A stretch of DNA of 64,000 nucleotides from positions 2,148,001 through 2,212,000 of the forward strand of contig NC_041784.1 in NCBI RefSeq assembly GCF_900090045.1. The letters are read 5' to 3'. Shown here piece by piece: positions 40,089-51,787 of the stretch. The notes under the pieces are model-generated. The model had not been told where the DNA came from, made no database searches, and was given only the letters and a program-made list of their open reading frames with translations. Positions within the stretch are counted from its first letter, which is position 1. Every line of letters begins with the position of its first letter. The DNA comes from Plasmodium malariae (taxonomy: Eukaryota; Apicomplexa; Aconoidasida; Haemosporida; Plasmodiidae). Position numbers and translations under genes: made by a program.

Positions 40089-43000
40089 TTATAATGAATA
40101 CAATCCTATAATAAAAAGCGTAGTTTATTTAACTATTGAATATATTATTTATGATTAAGAAAATTATAAGCTTAAAAAAGCCTCTTGCATAACTAAAAAT
40201 ATTATGATTCAACCTAGATAATATAAAAATGTACATTGATACACAAGAGTGAGAAACCAAAAATATATTTATATAATAAATATTTATAATAGTTATTTTG
40301 TTTTTATATTTTTTTAATCTTATAATGTTTTTCTGTAAGGTAATTTAACACTCTGTTTTAGCATTTATATATATATAAATAAGTACCATTTGTTTCATAA
40401 AAATGTGAATCTAAATTTTTCAATATACCCAATATAATATATTTTATATGAAAAATTATATATGTACAATTTATATGTAAATAATTATTATATTAAATTA
40501 TAGCTTACTTAATTTAATATATAATATTTCAATTACCCAAACTTCACATATGTAGTGAGGCTATTTATATTTTTAACAGTCGTATATTTTGAGATTTTTT
40601 TTATGGTTATATGTGATTATTTGATGATGTTTTAAAATATTTTTATTGAGTATTACTTTTGATTTAAATATATAATGAAGTTTTTCATTTAAGAAAGCTT
40701 AAATCATATTTTATTATTTGTGCATGTCCTTATTTTAATTAAATTATAACTAAACAAATAATATTAGTTGAAATTAGTATTATAAGAAACATATATATAA
40801 AATATTCTTTTGTATTAACATATAATTATTAGTTCTTTAGACTTTTTTGTATAGCTTACTTGTGATATTATAAATATATACAATTATAATTTTACTATTA
40901 AGAATAAAATATTTATATCACATTAACAATTTTAAAATTGAAGCTTTATAATTAAGTGAAGAGTTCAAAACAATTTTACCATTTTATTGACTTAGGTAAT
41001 TGTTGTATATAAAACCTTTTTATAAACATTAATTAGATATATATAAGAAAAGAAAACTATACATATATGTTTTTAAGAAAATTCTGTGAATATAATTAGG
41101 GAATTAGTATTAGCCTGATATTGGATTGTATTATATAACAATTACGTATTTTGCTCTAACAGAATAACTACTTTAATAAAAATAAATGATATATTATTAA
41201 TGACATTCATTTATCAATTAAATAAAATGTGAATAAGTTTTAATTATAAATGCATTATTTTTCTTAACATAATTATATATGAATAATTATTTAGGCATAT
41301 GTGATACTTGAAACTTTTTTTCTATATATTCATTTACATCATCAATAAGAAGAATTTATATAGAAAATCATATAAAATTTACATTAATCTAAATTTTTTT
41401 TGAAATATGTTATTAGCCTCTTTTTAATAATATAGTATTATGTAAAAGAAAATCAATCTTATATATATAGGTTTGTTCTTATAAAGGATATTGACCATTA
41501 ATTAGTGCTATAAAAGTTAAAGTACATTCGTTAAAATATTAAAATATTTTTATATATTATATAAAAAATGAAAATATATAACATCAATTTTGATTGAATT
41601 TATTTATAAGCTTTCAACTATATTACACGATAATTTTTTAAATGCGATATTATACAAATTAAAGCTAAACAACAAATTAAGATTAACATTTGAATCATAA
41701 ATCATTCGGTATATACAAATGAAATAATTTTACTTATCCTATGAAAAATATGAAATTTTTTCTTTTTATTTCAAAATATATTCGGACATAAATATCTTGA
41801 GGTATATATTTTGAAATATGTACACAAAATTGAATGAATTCTTAATAAAAATTTTAAAATTTTTTAATTTTATTTTCTTAGGTAATGTTAAAAGTAAAAT
41901 ATTTTATTAGGTTATATAGTTATATGTAAATGATACATAAATGTAGTTATCAGCTTGTATATATGTTAATATTATTTTGTAGTAAATGTTCATAATTTAT
42001 TTCTACAATTATAATTTATAGTAGATACATGCATTGGAATATATTAATTTTATTTATTATAATAAATTACCAATAAATGGAACAGTAGTCTTATATATTA
42101 TATTATTTTTACACTACGTAATTGTTTATTTATTTCTCCTTTTAATAAATTACTTAAAAATACATAATTAAATGTATTCATAACAAAAAAGGGTATCATG
42201 AATATTCATAATGGAAATGACTAAGATATTATTGAAATTTTATTATTATGATATTGATATATTTTAGACAAAGATAAATATTTATTTTTACTATATTAAT
42301 GCTTCTTATAAAAATTTATATTTAATTGAATGCATGATACTAAATAGAAGAATTTAAAAGTATTTCATTTAAATTAATAGTAAAAATTAAAAATAAGTAA
42401 TTTTCAAAAATGATTACAAAAAAATAAATTACAATAATTTATTTACCTTTTTAAATATATTTTTCTATAGATTATATAAGGTGTTATAAATTTTATAATT
42501 TAAATACATCTTATACCATAAAAATGTTCGTATATTTAATTATTACTTAAAGATTTCCTTTATTTATATATCAAAAAAATTCATTTTCTTCATTTAATGA
42601 AACAATTATTATATTTTTATAATATTTTTTAACAATAACAAGTTCTTCAAAATTAGAATGTTAATAATATTAGAAATATTAATGGAAATACATATTTAAT
42701 ATTAGTTTTTATTTTATTAATATATATAACACTACATTATCCTTATTCTCTACTCTTTATATTCCATAAAACCTCAATATGCAGAAATAGTAAAAAATAA
42801 AATGTATCTATTTTTTTATTTTATCTTGAAAATAACTAATAAAGAATTATATAATTATTCTGCTAAATTCAATAATTTATGATATAAATTTAGAATATTT
42901 ATTAATGGATTCAATTTATATTATTTTAATAAATTTTTTTTATAAATATCATAATGATAAAAAGACTGTAGTTTATTTGTAATGCTATTTTACCTTATCT

Positions 43001-43162
43001 GTTGTAAACAAAATTATAGTTACATACATTTTATTATGATTTTACGAAAAAAATAAATAAAAAGAAATTAAATAGAAAATAGTAGTGTTATTTATCATTC
43101 ATCGAATATTTTATTGTTACTTTTTTCTTTCCTAATATATTACCATTTTAAATTTCTATAAC
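40089..43162. other. Intergenic region, no gene seen
   Basis: About 3 kb. The right end holds the 5'-flank blocks of the fam-m copy at 43163 (42743-42765 and 42891-42925). No exon, relic or RNA gene was recognised. Confidence 0.6.
42743..42765 (+). repeat. Shared 5'-flank block (copy at 43163 gene)
   Basis: TTATTCTCTACTCTTTATA begins about 420 bases before the ATG. It matches the blocks before the genes at 26909 and 47330 with a few changes. A second shared block lies at 42891-42925. Confidence 0.5.
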
Positions 43163-44107
43163 ATGGAGCATAAAATTAATTTGCTATTATTTATTAAAAT
43201 TTCTACTTTTATCCTTTTAATTTGCATATGTCATTTTTACTATGATGTTGTATGATAACATTATTTAAGGATATATATATTAATTATATTTTTCATGTTT
43301 CATTTTTATTAATATATTATTAGTATGAGATTATTCATTTTATTAAATGATAAATTTTGTTTTTATTTTACAGAGTACATATAGCAAATATCTGGTTGAA
43401 TTCTACAGTTATCGAAGAAAATTATATACAAGAAATTATCGTTTACTTGTAAAATATAAGCAATATAAGGATTCAAGTACTGTGTGTTTAAGAGAAGAGA
43501 TACAAAATAGTGGAATTAAGAAAAAGGAAGATAAATATTATAATGATAAGGAGAGATTGGAAAAAAATAAACAATCAAATGGAAGTTATCAAAGATTTCA
43601 GGAGGTCATAAATTAGCTATACGAAATAAATCTTGTATATTTGAGACAAAAACATATTCCTTTTTAGAAAAAAAAATATTTAAAGAACTTGATTATGAAG
43701 ATTTTCTGAAAAACACCAGATCAATTAGTGAAAAGCTTTACAAAAAAATAATACGTAAAAAATGCATATCACGATTTTCTTTACCTTTACTGTTGTTATT
43801 ATTAATTACAACAATACCTATGTTGCATTTATCATTAATAGAAATTTTTTCTAAATCTGACGGTTTGTTGTGGCTATTTGGATTAGAGTTCTCGTCATTG
43901 TTGTCGAATATCAAAGAATTTAGCATATCATGGTTAGACATATCATGGCTTGCTTTCATCGTTGACAAAGGAAACATTATCAAGTATAATTAATGTTTAA
44001 TATATGCCCTACCTTTCATTATATTAGGTGTCATATTCGTATACCTGACAATTTTTTACCATAAAAAAGTTAAAAAATACGAAAAATTTAAGTTCAGGAA
44101 AAGATAA
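43163..44107 (+). pseudogene. fam-m pseudogene (one frameshift, one nonsense)
   Basis: Exon 1 (43163-43249, 29 codons) is intact with a GTATGA donor. Exon 2 begins at 43374 after TTATTTTACAG and reads STYSKYLVEFY, RLLVK at residues 52-56, then CLREEIQNSG. At about 43595-43598 the frame slips by one base and the first frame ends at TAA 43614-43616. In the other frame fam-m continues with GGHK, RNKSCIFETK, LEKKIFKELDYEDF, TRSISEKLYKKII and a first membrane segment. An in-frame TAA at 43991-43993 interrupts it; beyond that the same frame carries the second membrane segment (CLIYALPFIILGVIFVYL) and the end FYHKKVKKYEKFKFRKR with TAA at 44105-44107. Two independent breaks, neither in a long homopolymer, argue for a true pseudogene. 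Confidence 0.9.
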
Positions 44108-44549
44108 AATTAATAGTAAAAAATATGTTTATATGTGTAAAAACGCCTTTAATATAAAACAATGTCTGTTTTGCATTTACATATATATTATTTATCATAC
44201 GCATAATTCTTTATATATTATGCACGACCATCATATATGTATCTTTTTAAAACATAACTATAAAAAATTATAGCTTTACGTTTTCTATGAATTTCAATAT
44301 ATGAAATTTTTTAATTCTCGCTCTAATATATTATATCTGTATAATAAAATATAATTGAAATAATATATATATTTATGTATTCAAATTGATTTCTATAAAA
44401 TATATGTTTTTTCTTTACAATGAAATTAATATATCATAATTCTTAAGAATTTTTAAAAATGTGGTAATTTGTATTTTATCTAAAAATTAGAGATTTTTAT
44501 TTTATATCTTATTCTGTTATAGAATGATTATATATATAGATTATTAAAA

Positions 44550-44603
44550 TAACGCGTCATTAGTTTGACATTAAAAAACTATATGTCTTTTCTTGTATTT
44601 AAT
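44550..44603 (+). repeat. Shared 3'-flank block (copy 4)
   Basis: CGTCATTAGTTTGACATTAA, then ATATGTCTTTTCTTGTATTT, about 445-495 bases after the fam-m pseudogene. The end matches the copy at 17366-17421 closely. Confidence 0.55.
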
Positions 44604-46880
44604 AAAGAAAAGTGAATATATATCATTGTATTGATAAGTGTATACATATTTGTTTTATATATATAAAAAAATTAATATTTATCTTATACGCTAATAAAAA
44701 GTGTGTTAGAAAGTATAATTACTATAGAATCCTCTTTAAAATTCTGTTATTTGTTTTTTTCTTCTTGTAAATTTGAAGATATACGTATATAATAAAAAGA
44801 AATACTTAATAAATATAAATTATTATATAATTTTTAAAACATTTACAGTGTTTATTTCTTTACAGTTATATTAATACTTAAAAGTATTTATCATTTTATT
44901 ATTGTGCTTATTTTTGTGTTTATTCTATTATAAATGTATTAATTAATAATAAATTATATTGAAACATTCAAAACAAATATAATGTATACGGTTCCTATAT
45001 TTTATGTAATTCAAATATTAAATTGTGAATTAAATATAATTGTATGCTAATATATAGTATGTAAAAATTCTTTTTTTTTATTTCTCATAACTGTAAATAT
45101 CTAAACGTGTACTGTCTGTAAAAATATAAATTATGTTTAGGATTAATTGAAATAAATTCATATTTTCTACAATGTTTCTATCATGTTTAAATATTTATTT
45201 TACTTATGTTGTATTTTTTATGGTTGTCTAAATATAAATTAATGATTTAATATTCATTTTAAAGATTTATAAATATAAGTATAGTTTATATTGAGTATTA
45301 ATAATTATATTAAATATATAATGACCAATTTTTAAATAAAATAAGAACCAAAAAAGTCGAAATTCTTTTCACAGGAAAAAACGTTTAAAAAATCAAGCAT
45401 ATATGAATAAAAGTTTGGCAGTTTCTGTAAAAGAATATATTATTGTATTTTTATCACTTTTTTATTTCCAATTCCATTAATTATTTTGTTTTATATATTA
45501 CAATAAGATGTTCTAAGATGATTATATTATTGTAAGAAGGGTGTTACTATTGTATTATATATAGGTTATTTTATATTTTAATGCATATATAATGGTAAAC
45601 TCTTTAAAATTAGTCATTGAACTACAAGGAATGAAATGGAAACCTATTTATAATTAATATATTGTATTCAGAAATGAAGGTTTTCGTGTATCTAATGACA
45701 TGTTTATATATTCTTAATGAAATTATTTACTTAAAAAAAGTTTAATGTATACTTATAAACTTTTTCATAGGAACATAGATAATATACATATATACATTAA
45801 TACAGAAAAGTAAAAAAAATTTATAAAAAAAATATTTAACAGTTCTTATGTTTCTATATTTAATTTATTATTATAATTTATTGTTTTATTATAGTTTATT
45901 ATCTTAAATTAAAACATATATATATATTATGTTTTTTTTTTTTTTTCGTATAAATGTGATATTGACACTACTATATATTCATTATAGAAATATATACTTT
46001 ATACTTAATATTCTAAGTGTAAATGTTTTGCATAGATTTATATATATTAAATATGTAATTGTTTAATTTAACATATAATATCACAATTAATATAACGTTA
46101 TTCATCTAATGAAGTAATTTATTTTTTTAATAATTATATTTACTTTTTAATGGCTGTAAGTAATCACTTGAATAATTTTTTTTTTAAATTTATTTTATAT
46201 TACTTTTAATACATAAGTTGTTCTGCATTACATGGAAATAAAATAGTTTGTTTTTTTTGTATTTATATTTATTTTTTATTTAAAAGTAAATATAAAAAAT
46301 TATCTCTATAAAAAAATTATTATGAACATTATTTACTTAATAACTTGTCTGATGTAAAAATATTTTTAATAGGATTTTAGGTTTTTTTTTTATAGCTCAT
46401 GTATGAAAGTATAAATAATAACAGAATATTCCTTTAAAAAATGAATTGTTAATAGAATATTGTCTATTTTTGAATTTATTAAGGTTTATAATTAAATAGA
46501 AAATTTAAGGGATATTACTCATTTTGCTTTTTATTATAAATAATTGTTAGAATTAACCGTATAATACAAAAATTATTTAAATATAAATGATAAAATATAG
46601 ATAAAAAAGCATTATATTTATTTATACCCTTGATATACTTAAACAACAAAATTATGGTACAAAGATTATGCTGAAGTTAATACGTTTTTAACAACGATTA
46701 TTCAATACTATATATAAATATTAATTATTACCATTATGATATAATAAAAATAATAATGTTATTTAACTATATTACCATGTTTTCCCAAATATAATGTTTT
46801 ATAAAATTAAATTTATTAATGCAAAAACATTATTGAAATAAGTAATTCTTCTCTTAATATATAGAACTATATATTACCTA

Positions 46881-46900
46881 TATTCTCTACAATCTATACT
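46881..46900 (+). repeat. Shared 5'-flank block (copy at 47330 gene)
   Basis: TATTCTCTACAATCTATACT lies about 440 bases before the ATG and is nearly identical to the block at 26491-26510. Confidence 0.5.
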
Positions 46901-47329
46901 GTATGTATTCTCAACACCTGGAAGTGTATATTAATTATCCATCTATTTTTATTTTATTTTGAAAAGAAATAATAAAAAAAATTATTTAATTACCTTATTA
47001 TATTAAATAAATCATTTGTATATTTTGAGCATTTACTTTTGAGCTCTATTTATATTAATCTCTTTAAAATTATTTTCTTATGGATAACATTATGATAAAT
47101 ATTTTATAGTTAATTTATTTGTCTACATTACTTTGTTTCAATTGTAAAAAAGATTTTTATTTATAAAATTTTTACTATATTTTTACAAAAGAAAAAAAAA
47201 AATAATAGAATTAAATAAATAATAATAGTGTCCTTTATTTTTATAAAAATATTATATCTTTGTTAATTATATCCTTTTTCAGTATATTACCATATTAAAG
47301 ATATATATCAAAGAAGAAAAATTAAGACA

Positions 47330-48287
47330 ATGTCATTTGTTAAAATTACTACGTTAATTCTTTTAAGTTGGATATGTCATATTTATATTTATATGGTGCG
47401 ACAATATTATTTAATCTTTTTTTTTTTATTCATATTTTTTGTGTTTTATTTTTATTAATACTTTATCTTAGTGTAAAAGTATTCATTAAATTATATAATA
47501 AATATTTTTTTTACTTTTTCAGAATACTTATAATAAAACTTTGGGTGAATGCTACAATTATCGTAAAAAATTATATACAAGAAATTATCGTTTACTGGAA
47601 AAATATAATCAGGATAAGGATCCCAGTATTGTATGTTTAATGGAAGATATACCAAATGGAATACACAACAAAAAAGATATATATATTAATCAAAAATATA
47701 CATCAGGAAAAAAGAAACAATCATATAGAAGTTCATTAAGTAATAAAAAAGGCCATAAAAACGATGTGAAAAATAAAACCTGTATATTTGAAACAAAAAA
47801 ATATTCCAATTTAGAAAAAAAAATATTCAAAGAACTTGATTATGAAGAGTTTCTTAAAAAAAATAGGACAATTAGTGATAGGATATACAAAAAAATAATA
47901 CGTAAGAAATGCGGATTACGATTTGCTTTACCTTTATTAATATTATTGGTTTTTGCAATATCATTCATATTAGATAATTTTTGTAGATGTGGGCTTACAT
48001 TTGGTTTGAAAAAAATAATTGTTCTTATTTCACCTGTTTCACGTGGTGCTTCTCCTGCCATAAATTCTTTTTATGAGTTGTTAACGAAATCTCGTTTTAG
48101 TTGGTTTACAAATTCTGTGGTAGTATTAAAAAATCGTACGAGGCCAAACTTCTGTGTAACAGGATTTTTGGGCTTTCTTATATACTTTGTGCCTGTCTTC
48201 CTATTAAGTGTAATACTTATAGCAGGTGTTGTATATTATCATAAAAAAGTAAAAAAATATGAAAAAATTAGGCATCGGAAAAGATAA
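47330..48287 (+). CDS. fam-m protein, intact (2 exons)
   Basis: Exon 1 (47330-47395) is 22 codons (SFVKITTLILLSWICHIYIY in its core), seven fewer than in most neighbours, because the ancestral upstream ATG is gone and the next in-frame Met is used. The donor is GTGCGA where other copies have GTATGA. Exon 2 (47523-48287) follows TACTTTTTCAG in phase 0, giving 276 residues. It has RLLEK at residues 45-49, EDIPN, KNKTCIFETKKYSNLEK, KIFKELDYEEF and NRTISDRIYKKII, a first membrane segment (154-172), a Cys/Ser-containing loop, a second membrane segment (236-260) and the basic end YYHKKVKKYEKIRHRKR. This is the only unbroken fam-m in the window. Published structural predictions give this family an RH5-like fold, which suggests a ligand-binding role on or in the red cell. 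The shortened exon 1 may weaken the signal. Confidence 0.88.
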
Positions 48288-48635
48288 TAAGTGTACTAAA
48301 TAACATTTATATCTTTAATTATATATTCAATATAAAATAAAATATGTAACATGTTGAATGGTACTCGTAATATATATACCCATAATTACTTATATATTAT
48401 AAAAGTACGTAAACATTACTTGTCTCATTGACATACACCAGTGAAAATAGATGTTTTTATAGTTATCGTGAATTTGAATGTTTTAATGTTTTTCAATTCG
48501 TAGTTTAAAATAAATTTTCAGATTAATTTAATATTTTGGCTTAATATGTATATTTTTATAAATTACTATTAGACGTATACGCTTGCGCGTTATAATAAAT
48601 ATATAGTAGGGTTCTCTATATAATTTTATTTATGT

Positions 48636-48685
48636 TTTGTGCTAATTTTTAGTTTAACTATAAATAATACATCTTTGTATACTTT
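48636..48685 (+). repeat. Shared 3'-flank block, diverged (copy 5)
   Basis: TGCTAATTTTTAGTTTAACT, then AATAATACATCTTTGTATAC, about 350-400 bases after the fam-m stop. This is the weakest of the listed copies. Confidence 0.35.
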
Positions 48686-48810
48686 TATATTTTAATATAT
48701 TATGAATATGTGTTGACTCCTTTTGAAAAATGCATGATAAGATTTAAATTAAAAAAGAATAATTATAGTTTTATTTTTAATGACACTGGGTAATTATAAT
48801 ATGTTGTATA

Positions 48811-48814
<4 letters not shown>

Positions 48815-48845
<31 letters not shown>
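48815..48845. repeat. (TA)n microsatellite
   Basis: About 31 bases of alternating TA, the longest TA run noticed in the window. Confidence 0.95.
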
Positions 48846-48847
<2 letters not shown>

Positions 48848-50089
48848 CGTAAAATCAAACTTAATATTTATTTTATAAAATAATATTTATGGGAAACATA
48901 TAATGGAACGATATTATAGTAAAGCCCTTTTCAAGTAATTTATATTTTTGTTTTTTCTGATATAAAAAATAATATATAAATATATAATAGAATATCTTTA
49001 TTAAATATAGGATATTTTTATTAGTTCAATAACATAGTAGTTCTAAATATTCACAAATAAATGGAGAATTAGCAAGATTTATTATGTTATTATTGTAGTT
49101 AATTATTGTGCTTATTCAATATACAAAAAGATAATTTAATATATATTATACTGTAATTTTATAAGTGAATATACTATATAATTTTTATATTCTATATATT
49201 ATTAAAAGTTTAGGTTAATGAATGAAATGTAATCAAATATTAATAAATAACGTGCATAAATCCTTTTTTGTTTCATAATAGTAAAATTTTCAGTACATTT
49301 TTATGAAAATAAAAAGATACATTATCATTAGTTCTAATGAAAGAATATATAATATTTCCACTTTAATATAATATTATATAAGTATTTTTTTATATATATT
49401 TCCTGATTTTTTACGTTTATTAATATATTATGTAAAGAGTTAATATATTTTTAAAGATTCGTAAAAATATATGTACTTTATAATGAAAATTATTAATTTA
49501 TGTTAACAGCACCTAATTTTTAAATAAAATGTAATTAAAAAAAAGAATTAATTGTTTATAAAAGATTTATAGGTATATTACTTAGCTTTCTTTTGAATAT
49601 ATTAGTTTTAATTAGATCTGTTAAAAGAATTTCTGTCTTCTTATGTAGAAGTTTTAATTAAATTAGTATATCAATTTAATATTAAATATATTGAAAAATT
49701 TTTATTTGTTAAAATAATAAAAAAAAAGTACTAACATTTCCGTAGTAAATGTAAAATTGAATTAATAAGCTTATAGAAAATAAAACTGTATAAAAGAAAT
49801 GTGTTACTATAAGTGATTAAATGCTTGAAAACCTTATTAAATAAAAGTACAATAAATAAGAAAATATAATATATTTAGAACTGAAGAATTAAAAAATAGT
49901 ATTTTAACTACGTATTAATGGAATAATAATAATATATTTATAAAAATATATTTATAAGTGAACCATTCACTTATGGTTTACATAATAAATACAAGAGAAA
50001 TAAATATTTTACAACGAAATTAATCTATTTGTATATTTTCTCTTAATTTAGAAAAAACAAAAAATCTAGAAAAATATATATTATTTTAA

Positions 50090-50302
50090 AAACATAAAAG
50101 ATGCTAAAAAATATTTAGATACCATAAATGATGCTAAAATAGAAAAAGACTATTTATAAGTAAGTGTTTGGAAATTTTAAAATATAAAGTGAGATTATTT
50201 TTAATTTTTAATTTTATAATATGTACTTGTGTTATTATACCTTTTAAAAATGGTTTGGCTTATATTTTATTTGGAAATATTGGCTGTGAAGAAAAAGTAT
50301 AA
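50090..50302 (+). pseudogene. C-terminal relic of an unknown membrane-protein gene
   Basis: In one frame the start reads KDAKKYLDTINDAKIEKDYL up to a TAA. In the overlapping next frame it goes on as LFISKCLEILKYKVRLFLIF and then a Cys/Ile-rich membrane segment, NGLAYILFGN and a Glu/Lys end at TAA 50300-50302. A single frameshift near 50150 joins the two parts. Coding-like composition and a proper C-terminal membrane segment suggest a decayed exported or surface protein. No exon 1 or N-terminal half was found. It does not look like fam-l, fam-m or PIR. Confidence 0.4.
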
Positions 50303-51787
50303 TCGATAAAATCACGGTAACAATAAATGGTAGCTACAAGGGAGTCTTCATAATTGACACGATAAAAGTCTAAACAGTACATAACTATAAATACATAATA
50401 ATGTTAGTTTTTGTAAAATATTCTTTTTTTTTATATTTTAATTATTTATTAGAAGGAATATTATTTTTTTAATAAAAATAATAATACAATGTTGTATTTC
50501 AGATGATTATAACAATTTCTTACGTTATAATATATTTTAAATTATCTTTTATAATTTGATAAGCATAAGAACCTAAATAGTGGGGTATAATATATATAAG
50601 TTTTTAAATGTATTTTTAATAAAATATTATTTGTTAATATGTCCTTGTCGATATATTATGGTGTATCTTTAAAGTATATTTTTGGTATGATTCATTTTTA
50701 TGGGAAAAAATATAAAATACTATAATATTTCTAAAATTAACAATAGAAAAGTTATTAAATTATACATTATAGTAATTTATATTATACTGTATTATATTTT
50801 ATGTAAATATTATATCTAATTATATTATTTTTATTTATAAATTAGTTTCATTTATGATATACTTAAATTAATGTAATTACATGTAATATTTTTACAAATT
50901 TTTGTTCTTATTTCTATGCATTACTAGTTGCTCTAAATATATATATAATTAAAAAGAAATTAAGTAGATGATGGTAAATATATCTCAATTAGAAAAAATA
51001 GCATAGATTTAACTCAATTAGAAATACTTATTTTCAAAAAGTATGGTATATATATAAAAAATCTGCATTTATTTGCTTTTTGAATAGTTATTTTTTGATT
51101 AGTATCATATAAGTTCGACACTGTAAAAAATTATACACATTAATGGATCGTGCTTAAGTAGAACTAATATATGCTTCATAATTAGCTTAACACAAAATAT
51201 TGTTTCGTTCGTATATTATTACTATTACAAAATTATTGTAACAATGAAAATTTTATAAAAAAAAATATAGTTTCTTCCAAATTCAATGTTCATGATATTA
51301 TAATCATTAATAGGATATCATTCTTACAATAAGTAATTATTATATTATATATAGAGAGAGATATTATATACATATTTCTACATTCCATATAGTAGATATA
51401 TTTAAGGTTACGTATAATAAGAAATTATATATTTATTTATTAATTCATTCTTAACATGAATAACAAAAGTATTATTTAATTAGTGTACTACTTTAAATAA
51501 ATTATATATTTTAAATATTTATGAATCAATTTAAATTATTTTATTTTCATAAAAGTTGTTATTTTTAAATAGCATTATGACAATAATTATATGCGCTATG
51601 TTTTAAAAATTATTTTACTTTGTATATGTAATAAAATCAATTATAGCTATATACAGTATATTAGGAGTTTATGAAGAAATAATAAATATTTTTTAAATAA
51701 ATATAGCATCTTTTGTCATTAGATATATATTATATTATTATTAATTTTTTTCTTTTTGAAAAATTTAAGATATTCAATAACTATATA
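50303..51787. other. Intergenic region before the fam-l gene
   Basis: About 1.5 kb including the fam-l 5'-flank blocks at 51373-51390 and 51503-51540. No further gene or relic is supported. Confidence 0.6.
51373..51390 (+). repeat. Shared 5'-flank block (copy at 51788 gene)
   Basis: TATTTCTACATTCCATAT lies about 410 bases before the fam-l ATG. It resembles the fam-m copies, so fam-l and fam-m units appear to share this flank. Confidence 0.45.

Larger units (their letters stand above)
44108..47329. other. Intergenic region between fam-m copies
   Basis: About 3.2 kb. It holds a 3'-flank block at 44550-44603 and the next gene's 5'-flank blocks (46881-46900 and 47011-47060). Nothing else is supported. 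Confidence 0.6.
48288..50089. other. Intergenic region after the fam-m gene
   Basis: About 1.8 kb. It holds a diverged 3'-flank block at 48636-48685 and a (TA)n run at 48815-48845. The last few hundred bases before 50090 may hold unreadable upstream parts of the relic annotated there. Confidence 0.55.

Noticed and set aside
47368..47640. 90-codon frame over exon 1, intron and exon 2 of the 47330 gene
   Set aside because: It reads through the intron out of frame with both exons.
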